Origin: an uncultured Lachnospiraceae bacterium
Lineage (GTDB): Bacteria; Bacillota; Clostridia; Lachnospirales; Lachnospiraceae
Length of the DNA: 18,765 bases
Direction of reading: 5' to 3'
Assembly: GCA_947177465.1 (NCBI GenBank)
Contig: CAMWUP010000008.1
Location: forward strand, 1 to 18,765
In this document: piece after piece, positions 1-7,587 of the stretch
How positions within the stretch are numbered: the stretch's first letter is position 1
How the letters are laid out: the number at the start of each line of letters is the position of its first letter
The notes under the pieces: model-generated
The model's input: only the letters and a program-made list of their open reading frames with translations
Database searches by the model: none
What the model was told of the DNA's origin: nothing
Position numbers and translations under genes: made by a program

Positions 1-108
1 ACGGGTGCTGCTATGGGCTCCGTCACAAGCTGCTCCGTTACAGGCGCTGCCTCCACGGGTGCTGCTACGGGCTCCGTCACGGGCTGCTCTGCTACAGGCA
101 TTGCGGGC
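1..108. repeat. 54-bp tandem repeat (two imperfect copies)
   Basis: Bases 1-54 and 55-108 are near-identical copies; both begin ACGGGTGCTGCT. The period of 54 bp is 18 codons in the frame of the zinc-ribbon protein, so it encodes a repeated PVTEP/VAAPV linker. The array continues beyond the window edge or is cut by it, so copy number is unknown. Confidence 0.8.
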
Positions 109-185
109 GGTGTTATCACCGCACCGCAGTACCCGCAAAATTTTGAATTATCACTAATTTGTTTTCCGCAATTCGGACAAAACAT
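1..185 (-). CDS. Zinc-ribbon protein with proline/valine-rich repeat linker, partial (3' end outside window)
   Basis: An open frame runs from ATG at 185 to the window edge without a stop, so only the N-terminal 61 residues are present. It starts MFCPNCGKQ and carries two CxxC pairs (C3/C6 and C17/C20), a short zinc-ribbon of the type found at the N-terminus of many Firmicutes membrane or regulatory proteins. After the ribbon comes a low-complexity linker of PVTEP and VAAPV units, encoded by a 54-bp tandem DNA repeat. An AGAGG ribosome site lies seven bases before the ATG. The gene begins 26 bases after the stop of the lipoprotein gene at 212-856 and is probably co-transcribed with it. The C-terminal part, which would define the function, is not visible. 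Confidence 0.8.
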   Translation of the reverse strand, partial: MFCPNCGKQISDNSKFCGYCGAVITPPAMPVAEQPVTEPVAAPVEAAPVTEQLVTEPIAAP

Positions 186-211
186 TCATCTACCTCTTAC
201 ACTTTCCCTTC

Positions 212-856
212 TTATTTTACTCTCTGAAGGCTATACGGATAAGACAATCCAGGGATATCGCTGCTGTCGGTTGCTCCTTCCGGAAGACTCAACGTAAGGG
301 TATCGCCGGAAACTTCAAAAATATCAAAGCTGTTTACATCAATTTTGTCACCTTCGGACATATAAAGCTTGTCGCCCTTTGCTTCCCAGATACCTTCCGT
401 CTGCATCTCAGCAGCCATCGCATCAATATTTACAGTACCCTCCATGGTAGAGCGGATATACTCTTCCATGGTACATCCATATGTGGACTGTATAAGCTCA
501 TCGGTTTCCTCTTTAGTAAGACCAGCTTGAGCATTAAACTCTTCATAAAGGACATCCGCGCTGAAAACAACAAAAGAATCCATCCAGCCTGCAAAGCTTT
601 CTTTCAAGGCATCGCTTTCAACATACATCTTAAAGCTGCCGTCCTCATTGAAATCAAACTTCAGTGTGATAACCAGCTTGCCGTCAAAACCTGCAAATTC
701 ATCACCCATCTGGCTGTTCAGCTCTTCTGACAGGTCAACATCCATGGACCATGTACCGTAAAGGTCTTTTCCTGCATCGCTTTTACCGCATCCAACCAAA
801 GAAAACAGCATAAGACATGCCAACAACATTGTTACAATTTTACTGATTCGTTTCAT
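212..856 (-). CDS. Putative lipoprotein of unknown function
   Basis: A 214-residue protein with a lipoprotein signal: basic start MKRISK, a hydrophobic stretch and a lipobox LVGC with the lipidated Cys at 23. It should therefore be anchored to the outer face of the membrane. The mature part contains a segment GTWSMDVDLS and alternating short strands (KLVITLKFDFNEDGSF, DTLTLSLPEG), reminiscent of small lipocalin-like beta-sheet lipoproteins of Clostridia; no family is assigned. A longer frame starts at 871, but its first codons overlap the GGAGG ribosome site, which is placed correctly for the ATG at 856. A perfect consensus promoter lies at 906-934. The zinc-ribbon gene follows 26 bases downstream. 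Confidence 0.82.
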   Translation of the reverse strand: MKRISKIVTMLLACLMLFSLVGCGKSDAGKDLYGTWSMDVDLSEELNSQMGDEFAGFDGKLVITLKFDFNEDGSFKMYVESDALKESFAGWMDSFVVFSADVLYEEFNAQAGLTKEETDELIQSTYGCTMEEYIRSTMEGTVNIDAMAAEMQTEGIWEAKGDKLYMSEGDKIDVNSFDIFEVSGDTLTLSLPEGATDSSDIPGLSYPYSLQRVK

Positions 857-905
857 TTTTATCCTCCTCAATGCTTATATGATATTAAGTACATATATCG
901 CTTCT

Positions 906-934
906 ATTATAGTCTTGCTCTTTTGTACTGTCAA
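906..934 (-). promoter_or_regulatory. SigA-type promoter of the lipoprotein/zinc-ribbon operon
   Basis: On the minus strand TTGACA (929-934) and TATAAT (906-911) are separated by exactly 17 bases, a full consensus match. It is directed at the lipoprotein gene starting at 856. No clear terminator is seen between rsmA (ends 948) and this promoter, so some read-through from rsmA is possible. Confidence 0.85.
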
Positions 935-947
935 TGACTATAATCTC

Positions 948-1823
948 CTAAAATTTGTTTTCCTGCGGGTAAAGCAGGTCAGCCAGCTCTGCAAACTGTG
1001 CCAAAGTCAGCGCCTCCCCCCGCACAGTGGGAGAAAGCAGCATTTTATCAAGCGCCGCCGCTACCTGCTCCCTCGTAAGAGACATGCTTTGTGCATTAGA
1101 AATACTGTTTGCAAGGGTCTTCCGCCGCTGATTAAAGGATGCACGAATCAAGGCAAATAAAAAATTTTCGTCCTTTACCGCAACCGGATATTCTTCATAT
1201 CTGGTCAGCCTGATAACTGCGCTTCCTACATTCGGTCTCGGAATAAAGCAATTTGGCGGTACATTCGCTATTACCTCCGGCTTTGCATAGTATTGCACCG
1301 CAAGAGACAACGCACCGTAACTTTTTGTCCCCGGACCTGCCTGCATACGCTCCGCTACTTCCTTCTGCACCATCACAGTCACGCTTTTTAGCGGTACATG
1401 ACTTTCAAAAAGACTCATAATAATCGGTGTTGTAATATAATAGGGAAGATTTGCTACCACCTTAATCGGTTTTCCTTCGTTTTTTTCCTTTACAATATGA
1501 TTTAAGTCTACCTTTATGATATCCTCGTTCAGGACTGTGACGTTATCATACGCCGCAAGAGTTTCCTCCAGAATCGGTATCAGCTTTTTATCAATCTCCA
1601 CCGCTACTACTTCCCTTGCACGCTCTGCCAGATACTGGGTCATGGTGCCGATTCCGGGACCAATTTCCACCACGCAGTCCTCCCTTGTAATTTCAGCGGC
1701 GTCCATGATTTTCTCCAGCACATGTGTATCCACCAAAAAATTCTGTCCGTACTTTTTTTGAAATACAAACTGATACTTTTGCAGGATTGAAATTGTATTT
1801 TGTGGAATTCCCAGTGTTGCCAT
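948..1823 (-). CDS. rsmA: 16S rRNA (adenine(1518)-N6/adenine(1519)-N6)-dimethyltransferase RsmA (KsgA)
   Basis: RsmA dimethylates two adjacent adenines in the loop of helix 45 of 16S rRNA using S-adenosylmethionine, late in 30S assembly; its loss classically gives kasugamycin resistance. The 291-residue protein has the family N-terminal motif KKYGQNFL (23-30), the SAM-binding motif EIGPGIG (53-59), the acidic motif VAVEID (73-78) and the catalytic NLPYY (125-129). The C-terminal helical domain includes the conserved stretch ASFNQRRKTL. Length is normal. A longer start at 1835 overlaps the HAD stop codon as ATGA, but the GAGAGG ribosome site favours ATG at 1823. It is the last gene of an operon with the HAD phosphatase and an unknown protein. 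Confidence 0.96.
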   Translation of the reverse strand: MATLGIPQNTISILQKYQFVFQKKYGQNFLVDTHVLEKIMDAAEITREDCVVEIGPGIGTMTQYLAERAREVVAVEIDKKLIPILEETLAAYDNVTVLNEDIIKVDLNHIVKEKNEGKPIKVVANLPYYITTPIIMSLFESHVPLKSVTVMVQKEVAERMQAGPGTKSYGALSLAVQYYAKPEVIANVPPNCFIPRPNVGSAVIRLTRYEEYPVAVKDENFLFALIRASFNQRRKTLANSISNAQSMSLTREQVAAALDKMLLSPTVRGEALTLAQFAELADLLYPQENKF

Positions 1824-1831
1824 ATTTCCTC

Positions 1832-2539
1832 TCATTCTGCCGTATAGACGGCCGGTTCTTTCTGTTTTACAAGCATTTCTTTTACCGCTTCCAGATTTTC
1901 ACATTTTGCATAGAGCAAGCGCTCTATCTCCGGTGTCGGCGCAATCAGGTCAGGCACCATAACAGGCTTCAACCCCGCCGCATGGGCAGAACGAATCCCG
2001 TTCGGAGAGTCCTCGATTGCAAGTGTATCTGCTGGATTGGTTCCCAACTCCTCACAGGCGCGCAGATAAATATCCGGTTCCGGCTTTCCATGCTCTACCA
2101 TATCGCCGCCTATGATGACCTCAAAAAATCTGGTGATTTCTGCACGATTGAGATGCCCCAGAACACCACGCCTGCTTGTAGAAGAGGCAAGCGCAATCCG
2201 ATACCCCCTCTCTTTCAGGTACGCCAAAAGCTCACGGACCCCCTGCTTCATAGGCAGTCCCTGTTCCTCGATTTTTTTTCGGGCACGCTCTGTGCATATT
2301 GTGTGATATTCATCAAAAGGGAAATCCTCACCGTATTCCTGCTTAAAAAGCAGCTCTGTGTCCCTGATGGTCAGCCCGATACAGCCCATCACGGCTTTTT
2401 CAATATATCTCATGCCTTTCTCTTCTGCCACCTCTTTATAAGTGTCCAGAAAAAGCTTTTCCGTGTCAAACAAAACGCCATCCATGTCAAATATAACCGC
2501 TGTTATTTCTTTCTCCACTATTTCTTCCCTCCAAATCAT
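1832..2539 (-). CDS. HAD superfamily hydrolase, subfamily IA (beta-phosphoglucomutase/phosphatase-like)
   Basis: A cytoplasmic haloacid-dehalogenase-type phosphatase or phosphomutase of 235 residues. Motif I is FDMDGVLFDTE with nucleophile Asp18 and acid/base Asp20. Motif II is the Ser/Thr stretch ALASSTSRRG, the motif III Lys is in GKPEPDIY, and motif IV is AIEDSPNG. The helical cap between motifs I and II is of the C1 type, as in beta-phosphoglucomutase and pyrophosphatase-like enzymes; the substrate cannot be read from the sequence. ATG at 2539 has a weak GAGG site; a GTG seven codons downstream (2518) has a stronger GGAGGG and is a credible alternative start. The stop overlaps the longest rsmA frame by ATGA, so the two genes are tightly coupled. 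Confidence 0.9.
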   Translation of the reverse strand: MIWREEIVEKEITAVIFDMDGVLFDTEKLFLDTYKEVAEEKGMRYIEKAVMGCIGLTIRDTELLFKQEYGEDFPFDEYHTICTERARKKIEEQGLPMKQGVRELLAYLKERGYRIALASSTSRRGVLGHLNRAEITRFFEVIIGGDMVEHGKPEPDIYLRACEELGTNPADTLAIEDSPNGIRSAHAAGLKPVMVPDLIAPTPEIERLLYAKCENLEAVKEMLVKQKEPAVYTAE

Positions 2540-2568
2540 ACCAATACACCCTCATGACGTCTGATTCC

Positions 2569-3108
2569 TTATGCCATAAACAGCCTGATACCGGATATCT
2601 GCTCTCCATTCTGCAGCAGTAGAAGCTTTTTTGCCAAAAAAGGCTGCAAGTACGCTTTGACCATCTTCTTATCCTCTGTCCGGTAACTGCCGTCAGTCAA
2701 GACCAAAATCACTTTAGAACGTGCGTAAAACAACTTCAACTGGCGAAAAAGCTCATCCAGCGTTTTTTCCCTGGACTCCGCATCCGTCGTTCCGCTTTCC
2801 GGCTTTTTCACATCCGCTTCGTCTGCAAAAGCCCGTCCTGTCAGCAAAAATGACAATGGTATCACTTCTTTTTCAATTTGTCCGTCTGAAATCCACCTTA
2901 TCAGATTGAGACGCACATTGCGAAAGGTCTCATTCTGCTTTTTCAGCATAGCCGCAATCTGACGGCACCCTTCACACAAGGCGCTGACCGGCAGATTATA
3001 ATCAGTCACTATCGCCATCTCAAGCACACTGCCCGTATCATTTCCCGGCACATGTAAAATACGGCTGACAGCGTTTTTTAATTGTAAAAGCTCCATGTCC
3101 GTAAACAT
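2569..3108 (-). CDS. Protein of unknown function, possibly von Willebrand A-like
   Basis: A 179-residue soluble protein without signal or membrane segments. I do not recognise a family. Visible features: a CxxC pair at 45/48 (CEGC), a central charged, low-complexity stretch around 98-115, and a C-terminal segment SKVILVLTDGSY (131-142) that resembles the strand plus TDG motif of von Willebrand A domains. The N-terminal DxSxS metal-binding motif of that fold is not visible, so this is only a suggestion. GGGAGG lies six bases before the ATG. It is the first gene of the HAD-rsmA operon, with a promoter at 3175-3203 and a leader hairpin just before the ribosome site. Its placement with rsmA gives no clear functional hint. 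Confidence 0.75.
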   Translation of the reverse strand: MFTDMELLQLKNAVSRILHVPGNDTGSVLEMAIVTDYNLPVSALCEGCRQIAAMLKKQNETFRNVRLNLIRWISDGQIEKEVIPLSFLLTGRAFADEADVKKPESGTTDAESREKTLDELFRQLKLFYARSKVILVLTDGSYRTEDKKMVKAYLQPFLAKKLLLLQNGEQISGIRLFMA

Positions 3109-3120
3109 ATTTTTCCTCCC

Positions 3121-3146
3121 GCAATACCGTACCCGCGCAGGTATGC
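3121..3146 (-). promoter_or_regulatory. Leader hairpin in front of the ribosome site of the 2569-3108 gene
   Basis: Arms 3121-3128 (GCAATACC) and 3140-3146 (GGTATGC) can pair over seven base pairs with one bulge in the minus-strand mRNA. The hairpin ends immediately before the GGGAGG ribosome site. It could modulate translation; no function is known. Confidence 0.35.
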
Positions 3147-3174
3147 AATGTCATCCTTTCTGCTAAACAGCTAC

Positions 3175-3203
3175 ATCATAACACAAAGCTTGCAAACTGA
3201 CAA
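3175..3203 (-). promoter_or_regulatory. Promoter of the unknown protein-HAD-rsmA operon
   Basis: On the minus strand TTGTCA (3198-3203) and TATGAT (3175-3180) have a 17-base spacer, with a TG at the extended -10 position. The predicted start is about 60 bases before the ATG at 3108. Confidence 0.65.
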
Positions 3204-3249
3204 ATGATAGTGCTTTTTCTGCCACAATATCCCTGCTAATATATGCTTC

Positions 3250-3278
3250 TTTCACTATACATTTTTGTAAAATATGAT
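3250..3278 (+). promoter_or_regulatory. Probable promoter of the flotillin gene
   Basis: TTTCAC (3250-3255) and TATGAT (3273-3278) are separated by 17 bases; TAAAAT three bases further on is an alternative -10. The leader then carries a tight hairpin TGGGAG-TTA-CTCCCA (3297-3311) a few bases before the AAGGAG ribosome site. The intergenic region 3109-3334 is thus a divergent promoter region. Confidence 0.5.
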
Positions 3279-3334
3279 AAAATAGTAGTATCAAGCTGGG
3301 AGTTACTCCCACAAAAAGAGAAGGAGATACATAT

Positions 3335-4837
3335 ATGGATACAATGGACATCTTATTCAAAGTTATTCCTATTTGTGCTGCCGTTATTTTTATCCTGATT
3401 ATCCTGATTACAGGATATGTCAAGGCTTCGCCGGATACCGCTTATATCATTTCCGGTCTGCGCAAGCGCCCTAAGATATTAATCGGACGGGCAGGTATCA
3501 AGATTCCTTTTTTGGAGAAAAAAGACGAACTGAACCTGCAGTTAATTCCTATTGATGTAAAGACCTCAAGTGCTGTTCCTACCGCAGACTACATCAACAT
3601 TCGGGTAGACGCCGCAGTCAACGTCAAAATCAGTGTCATACCGGAAAATTTGAATCTTGCGGCACAAAACTTCCTAAACAGGAAAACAGATTACATCGCA
3701 CAGGTTGCCAGAGAAGTGCTGGAAGGCAATATGCGTGAAATTGTAGGTAAGATGAATCTGGAGGAGATGGTCAGCGACCGTCAGAAATTTGCTTCCCTTG
3801 TAAAGGAAAACGCAGAGCCTGATTTGGCTGCCATGGGACTTGATATTGTAAGCTTCAATGTGCAGAATTTCGTGGATTCCAACGGTGTTATCGAAAACCT
3901 CGGTGTTGACAATATTGTAAAAATTCAAAAAAATGCGGCAATTTCCAGAGCGGAAAGTGAAAAGGAAATTGCAAAGGCACAGGCAAACGCACAGCGCGAA
4001 GCCAACGAAGCGCAGATTGCCGCACAGACGGACATCGCCCAGAAGAACAATGAACTCGCTATTACGCAGGCAGAATTAAAACGCGTTTCCGACGCAAAGA
4101 AAGCAGAAGCCGACGCTGCTTATCAGATTCAGCAGGAAGAGCAGCGTAAGACAATTGAAATCACAACTGCCAACGCCAATATTGCAAAGCAGGAGAAGGA
4201 AATTCTCTTAAAGCAAAAGGAAGCCGAGGTTATGGAGCAGGCGCTCGACGCACAAGTTAAGAAAAAAGCGGAAGCTGAGAAGTTTGCAAGACAGCAGCAG
4301 GCAGACGCACAGCTTTATCAGCGCCAGCGTGAAGCGGAGGCAAAGAAATACGAGCTGTCCCAGCAGGCCGAAGCCTTAAAGATACAGGCAGAAGCCGAGA
4401 AATATGCGAAGGAACAGGAAGCAGAGGGTATCCGTATCAAGGGACTTGCAGAAGCAGAAGCAATTCAGGCAAAGGCTGTTGCAGAGGCGGAAGGTATTGA
4501 GAAAAAAGCGGAAGCTATGGCAAAGATGGGTGAGGCTGCCGTACTTGAGATGTACTTTAAAGCTCTGCCTGATGTGGTAAGGAACGCTGCTGAGCCTCTT
4601 GCAAAGGTTGACAAGATTACCATGTACGGTGATGGCAATTCCACCAAGCTGATGAAGGATGTTATGAATACCTTAAATCAGGTGACAGACGGTTTAAAGG
4701 AATCCACAGGGGTAGATTTGAACGCGGTTCTGTCCGGTTTCTTAGGTGCAGGCGCAGCAACCAAGCTGATGAGCAAATCCGACGACGCAGCAAAGGCTGC
4801 CTTTAAGGATGAAGCAGAAGAAAATTCACAGGCTTAA
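3335..4837 (+). CDS. floT: Flotillin (FloT/YuaG-like) membrane scaffold protein
   Basis: A 500-residue SPFH-family protein that assembles functional membrane microdomains. Residues 8-27 form one hydrophobic membrane segment. An SPFH domain follows to about residue 200, including RVDAAVNVKI and the stretch DIVSFNVQNFVD. Residues about 200-400 are a long Ala/Glu/Lys/Gln-rich coiled coil with the flotillin hallmark of repeated EA units (KGLAEAEAIQAKAVAEAEGI). The C-terminal region (ALPDVVRNAAEPLAKVDKITMYG) also matches flotillins. Length agrees with FloT (about 500) rather than FloA (about 330). AAGGAG is correctly placed before ATG 3335. No NfeD-like partner gene is adjacent, although flotillin and NfeD genes are often paired; the gene appears monocistronic, ending in a large hairpin at 4884-4955. 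Confidence 0.95.
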   Translation: MDTMDILFKVIPICAAVIFILIILITGYVKASPDTAYIISGLRKRPKILIGRAGIKIPFLEKKDELNLQLIPIDVKTSSAVPTADYINIRVDAAVNVKISVIPENLNLAAQNFLNRKTDYIAQVAREVLEGNMREIVGKMNLEEMVSDRQKFASLVKENAEPDLAAMGLDIVSFNVQNFVDSNGVIENLGVDNIVKIQKNAAISRAESEKEIAKAQANAQREANEAQIAAQTDIAQKNNELAITQAELKRVSDAKKAEADAAYQIQQEEQRKTIEITTANANIAKQEKEILLKQKEAEVMEQALDAQVKKKAEAEKFARQQQADAQLYQRQREAEAKKYELSQQAEALKIQAEAEKYAKEQEAEGIRIKGLAEAEAIQAKAVAEAEGIEKKAEAMAKMGEAAVLEMYFKALPDVVRNAAEPLAKVDKITMYGDGNSTKLMKDVMNTLNQVTDGLKESTGVDLNAVLSGFLGAGAATKLMSKSDDAAKAAFKDEAEENSQA

Positions 4838-4883
4838 AAACCGGTTTCATGGATGCTTATAAAGCTTCCTTGCGAGACATAGA

Positions 4884-4955
4884 AAATATGTAGGATAGAC
4901 AAAATAAAAGCGGTCCGCTACGGTTAGAACCCGTCTTTGTCTATCTTACATATTT
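4884..4955. terminator. Large hairpin between convergent flotillin and DHHW genes, probable bidirectional terminator
   Basis: Arms 4884-4903 and 4936-4955 pair over 20 bases with one mismatch, enclosing a 32-base loop that contains its own small inverted repeats. T-rich sequence follows on the plus side. It fills the gap between two convergent genes, so termination from both sides is the simplest role. The arms are longer than in a usual intrinsic terminator. Confidence 0.6.
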
Positions 4956-4993
4956 CTTTTATTTGCAGAAAGAATTTCGTGATTACCTAAAGC

Positions 4994-6163
4994 TTAATAG
5001 TATTGGAATTCTTCAATAAAATGAATCACATTATACAATACCAGAATATCCATATCTCCTTCTGTGTCATACTCCTCCAGCAGAGAAAATAAAGGCGCTC
5101 TGTAATACCTCAAATCCAGCACATAAATAGTCTCATAATGCTCCGTCAAAAAAGGAATAAAGCAATTTGCATAGGAATCCTTTATGACAAACAGCTTTTT
5201 TCCTTCTGCATCCGGAGACTGTATGCCGGTCTCAATACGAATAAACGGGTGGTTGTCATCCAGAAAATAGCCATATTTATTTTTTGTCTCCAGATATTTT
5301 TCCTCATAAAGAGAATCCCTGCTCTCCTCCGAAAAGTCATAATATACCTGCATACCTCCGCCTGCAGACGCACTGCTGCCCTGTGTTTTCCGTAAAACAG
5401 CAGGAAGATAGGCTTCCATGGTATCAGGCTTTACCGTCAGATTGGTTTTGGAATGTAAAGTGCCTAAAAAGTCTGTGGCTATGGTCTGTACGCTATATGA
5501 CACAGGCGTCACACCTGCCGCCTCTGCCCATAGAAGATACCCATAGTATGCTCCCCTTGTCGTCCAGTGATGGTCTGTTTTGTAATAAATATACTCCTCC
5601 CTGTGCGCCTGCAGACTGTCAGTCACATCTATGACATGACTGCCCGCCATTTCCTGAAGCTCTTCCAGCAGCTTTTGCTGTTCATAATAAGAGGCATAGT
5701 CCGGAAGCTTATCCTTCCAAATATTATCCGCCGTCGGTACCAGCATAATATGAAGCGTCCCCGCATTTCTTTCTTCCTGCCATTCCACCAGGCGTTGCAG
5801 CAGTGCCAGTCTCTGTGCAGTCACTTCTGCTTTGATATCCTCCGGCGCATGTTTTTCAATCAAGGTCCCGTCCTTTGCCAGATATACGCCGTTTATTTCC
5901 TTCTTTCCCAGCAACACATCCGTCATGGTTTTCACAAAAATCCACTTATCCCGTTCCACAAACTGATCCGTCACATAGGTCTCATAAGCTTCTGCATAGC
6001 TTCCGTCAAACAGCTTCTCTAAGCTGAAATCCGGTTTGGAGGCAAGAATCCGGTTTTCGTATTCAGAAAACAGCCTGTCCGGTGTGCAGATATCCACAAA
6101 CGCCAGTCCAAACAGGATTCCACCCAAAAGCAATAAAGTAATCACTGCATTTATCTTCTTCAT
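4994..6163 (-). CDS. DHHW-family protein (AlgX/AlgJ-like partner of MBOAT acyltransferase)
   Basis: A 389-residue protein with an N-terminal signal anchor (hydrophobic 6-23), so the bulk is extracytoplasmic. It has the family signature TDHHWT (196-201), the AlgJ/AlgX-type N-terminal motif EYENRILASKPDFS (34-47) and a C-terminal KDSYANCFIPFL segment at the place of the SGNH-type nucleophile motif. In alginate and similar systems such proteins take an acyl group delivered by the MBOAT membrane protein and place it on an extracellular polysaccharide; that role is inferred here. It starts 11 bases after the MBOAT stop and has a GGAGG site six bases before the ATG. It is the last gene of the operon 4994-8148. 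The acceptor glycan is not identifiable. Confidence 0.88.
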   Translation of the reverse strand: MKKINAVITLLLLGGILFGLAFVDICTPDRLFSEYENRILASKPDFSLEKLFDGSYAEAYETYVTDQFVERDKWIFVKTMTDVLLGKKEINGVYLAKDGTLIEKHAPEDIKAEVTAQRLALLQRLVEWQEERNAGTLHIMLVPTADNIWKDKLPDYASYYEQQKLLEELQEMAGSHVIDVTDSLQAHREEYIYYKTDHHWTTRGAYYGYLLWAEAAGVTPVSYSVQTIATDFLGTLHSKTNLTVKPDTMEAYLPAVLRKTQGSSASAGGGMQVYYDFSEESRDSLYEEKYLETKNKYGYFLDDNHPFIRIETGIQSPDAEGKKLFVIKDSYANCFIPFLTEHYETIYVLDLRYYRAPLFSLLEEYDTEGDMDILVLYNVIHFIEEFQYY

Positions 6164-6174
6164 CGGAATCCTCC

Positions 6175-7560
6175 TTAAAATCTGAAATACAGAAACGGGT
6201 TATAGGAGGCATCCACGATATTCGCTATGGACAATAGCAAGACAGCCACTAAAAACAGCTTTTCTGCAATCCCCAGACAGACTGACAGAGCCGGACCTGC
6301 CTTTGTGTCTTCAGAACACCGCACCTTTACCCACTCTACCGCTTTTTTTCCAAGCGGCAGCGCACCTATCGCCAGTACTACAAGCAATACCGCATAATTA
6401 CTCAGCATATACCATGCTTCCTGATTGGCAATTCCTGCTCCGCCAATTCCGAACATGGTTTTTAAAAACAATATGATTTTATCCATTTCTTCCAAGGAAA
6501 AGAAACACCAGCTTATCAGTACCACCATCATGGTATAAATCCAGCCGGCCGGCTTTGGCAGACTGACAGATTTTTTCCCAAAAATTATCTTTTCCAATGT
6601 CAAGAACAAAGCAAACCACATGCCCCACAGCAGAAAATTCCATCCGGCGCCATGCCAAATACCGGTCAGGGACCAGACAATTACAATATTGACGAGCTGC
6701 CGCCCCAGCCCCTTGCGGTTGCCTCCGAGCGGAATATAGACATATTCCCGAAACCAACTGCTCAAGGACATATGCCAACGCCGCCAGAAATCCGTGACGC
6801 TGACCGCCATATAGGGGTAGTGAAAATTTTCGGGAAAGTGAAAACCCATGATTCTGCCCAGCCCGATTGCCATATCGGAATATCCGGAAAAATCAAAATA
6901 TATCTGAAAGGCATACGCCAGGATACCAAGCCAAGCCGTCAGCAGACTTAAATTTCCCTCCGCCATCCCTGCTGCTTCCACAAAAAGCCGCCCAATATTG
7001 TTGGCAAGCAAAACCTTTTTACCCAGACCAATCACAAATCGGTTAGCGCCTGCCGCCATGTCCTCCAATGAGGCATGGCGTGTACGCAGTTCTTCCGCCA
7101 CTGACTTGTACTTCACAATAGGACCGGCAATTAATTGCGGAAACATTGTGACGAACACGCCAAAATCCAAAATATTCCTCTGTGCCTTGACCTCACCCCG
7201 ATAGACGTCGATGGTGTAGGACATAGTCTGAAAAGTATAAAAAGAAATACCGATAGGCAGCGGCAGATTCAATCCACTGTACTTAAAAAACCCCAAAAGA
7301 CCGAGATTAATGACAACGGAAGATACCAAAAAACATGTCGCTGCTCTCTTTCCTCGATAACGGGCTATCAGCAGCCCATGTATGTAATCCGATAATGTGG
7401 AAAAAAGCATCAGGACAACATAAACGGGCTCTCCCCATGCATAAAAAATGAGACTTCCCAAAAAGAGGACGAGATTTCTCGCCCTCTTCGGAACCATATA
7501 ATATAGAATAAGGAAAACCGGCAAAAACCTGAATAGAAAAAGTATACTGGAAAATACCAT
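6175..7560 (-). CDS. MBOAT-family membrane O-acyltransferase (AlgI/DltB-like)
   Basis: A 461-residue polytopic membrane protein. It carries the MBOAT core: the amphipathic stretch DFWRRWHMSLSSWFREYVY (257-275) followed by IPLGGNRKG, and the presumed catalytic His in IWHGAGWN (301-308). The segment IYFDFSGYSDMAIGLG (220-235) is also diagnostic of AlgI-type members. Such enzymes move an acyl group from a cytoplasmic donor across the membrane for transfer to a surface polymer. The DHHW partner directly downstream and the lipoprotein directly upstream (27-base gap) support a surface-polymer O-acylation module. The ribosome site (GGGGT) is weak, suggesting coupling to the upstream gene. Confidence 0.93.
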   Translation of the reverse strand: MVFSSILFLFRFLPVFLILYYMVPKRARNLVLFLGSLIFYAWGEPVYVVLMLFSTLSDYIHGLLIARYRGKRAATCFLVSSVVINLGLLGFFKYSGLNLPLPIGISFYTFQTMSYTIDVYRGEVKAQRNILDFGVFVTMFPQLIAGPIVKYKSVAEELRTRHASLEDMAAGANRFVIGLGKKVLLANNIGRLFVEAAGMAEGNLSLLTAWLGILAYAFQIYFDFSGYSDMAIGLGRIMGFHFPENFHYPYMAVSVTDFWRRWHMSLSSWFREYVYIPLGGNRKGLGRQLVNIVIVWSLTGIWHGAGWNFLLWGMWFALFLTLEKIIFGKKSVSLPKPAGWIYTMMVVLISWCFFSLEEMDKIILFLKTMFGIGGAGIANQEAWYMLSNYAVLLVVLAIGALPLGKKAVEWVKVRCSEDTKAGPALSVCLGIAEKLFLVAVLLLSIANIVDASYNPFLYFRF

Positions 7561-7587
7561 GCTTATACCCCGTAAGCTGTGCCGTGA

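Noticed and set aside
13..297. Plus-strand frame rich in Thr, Gly and Ser repeats
   Set aside because: It is the antisense of the repeat linker of the zinc-ribbon gene and has no ribosome site.
1724..2557. Long plus-strand frame of 277 codons opposite the HAD gene
   Set aside because: Antisense shadow of a well-supported HAD phosphatase gene, with atypical Phe/Cys/Arg-rich composition and no ribosome site.
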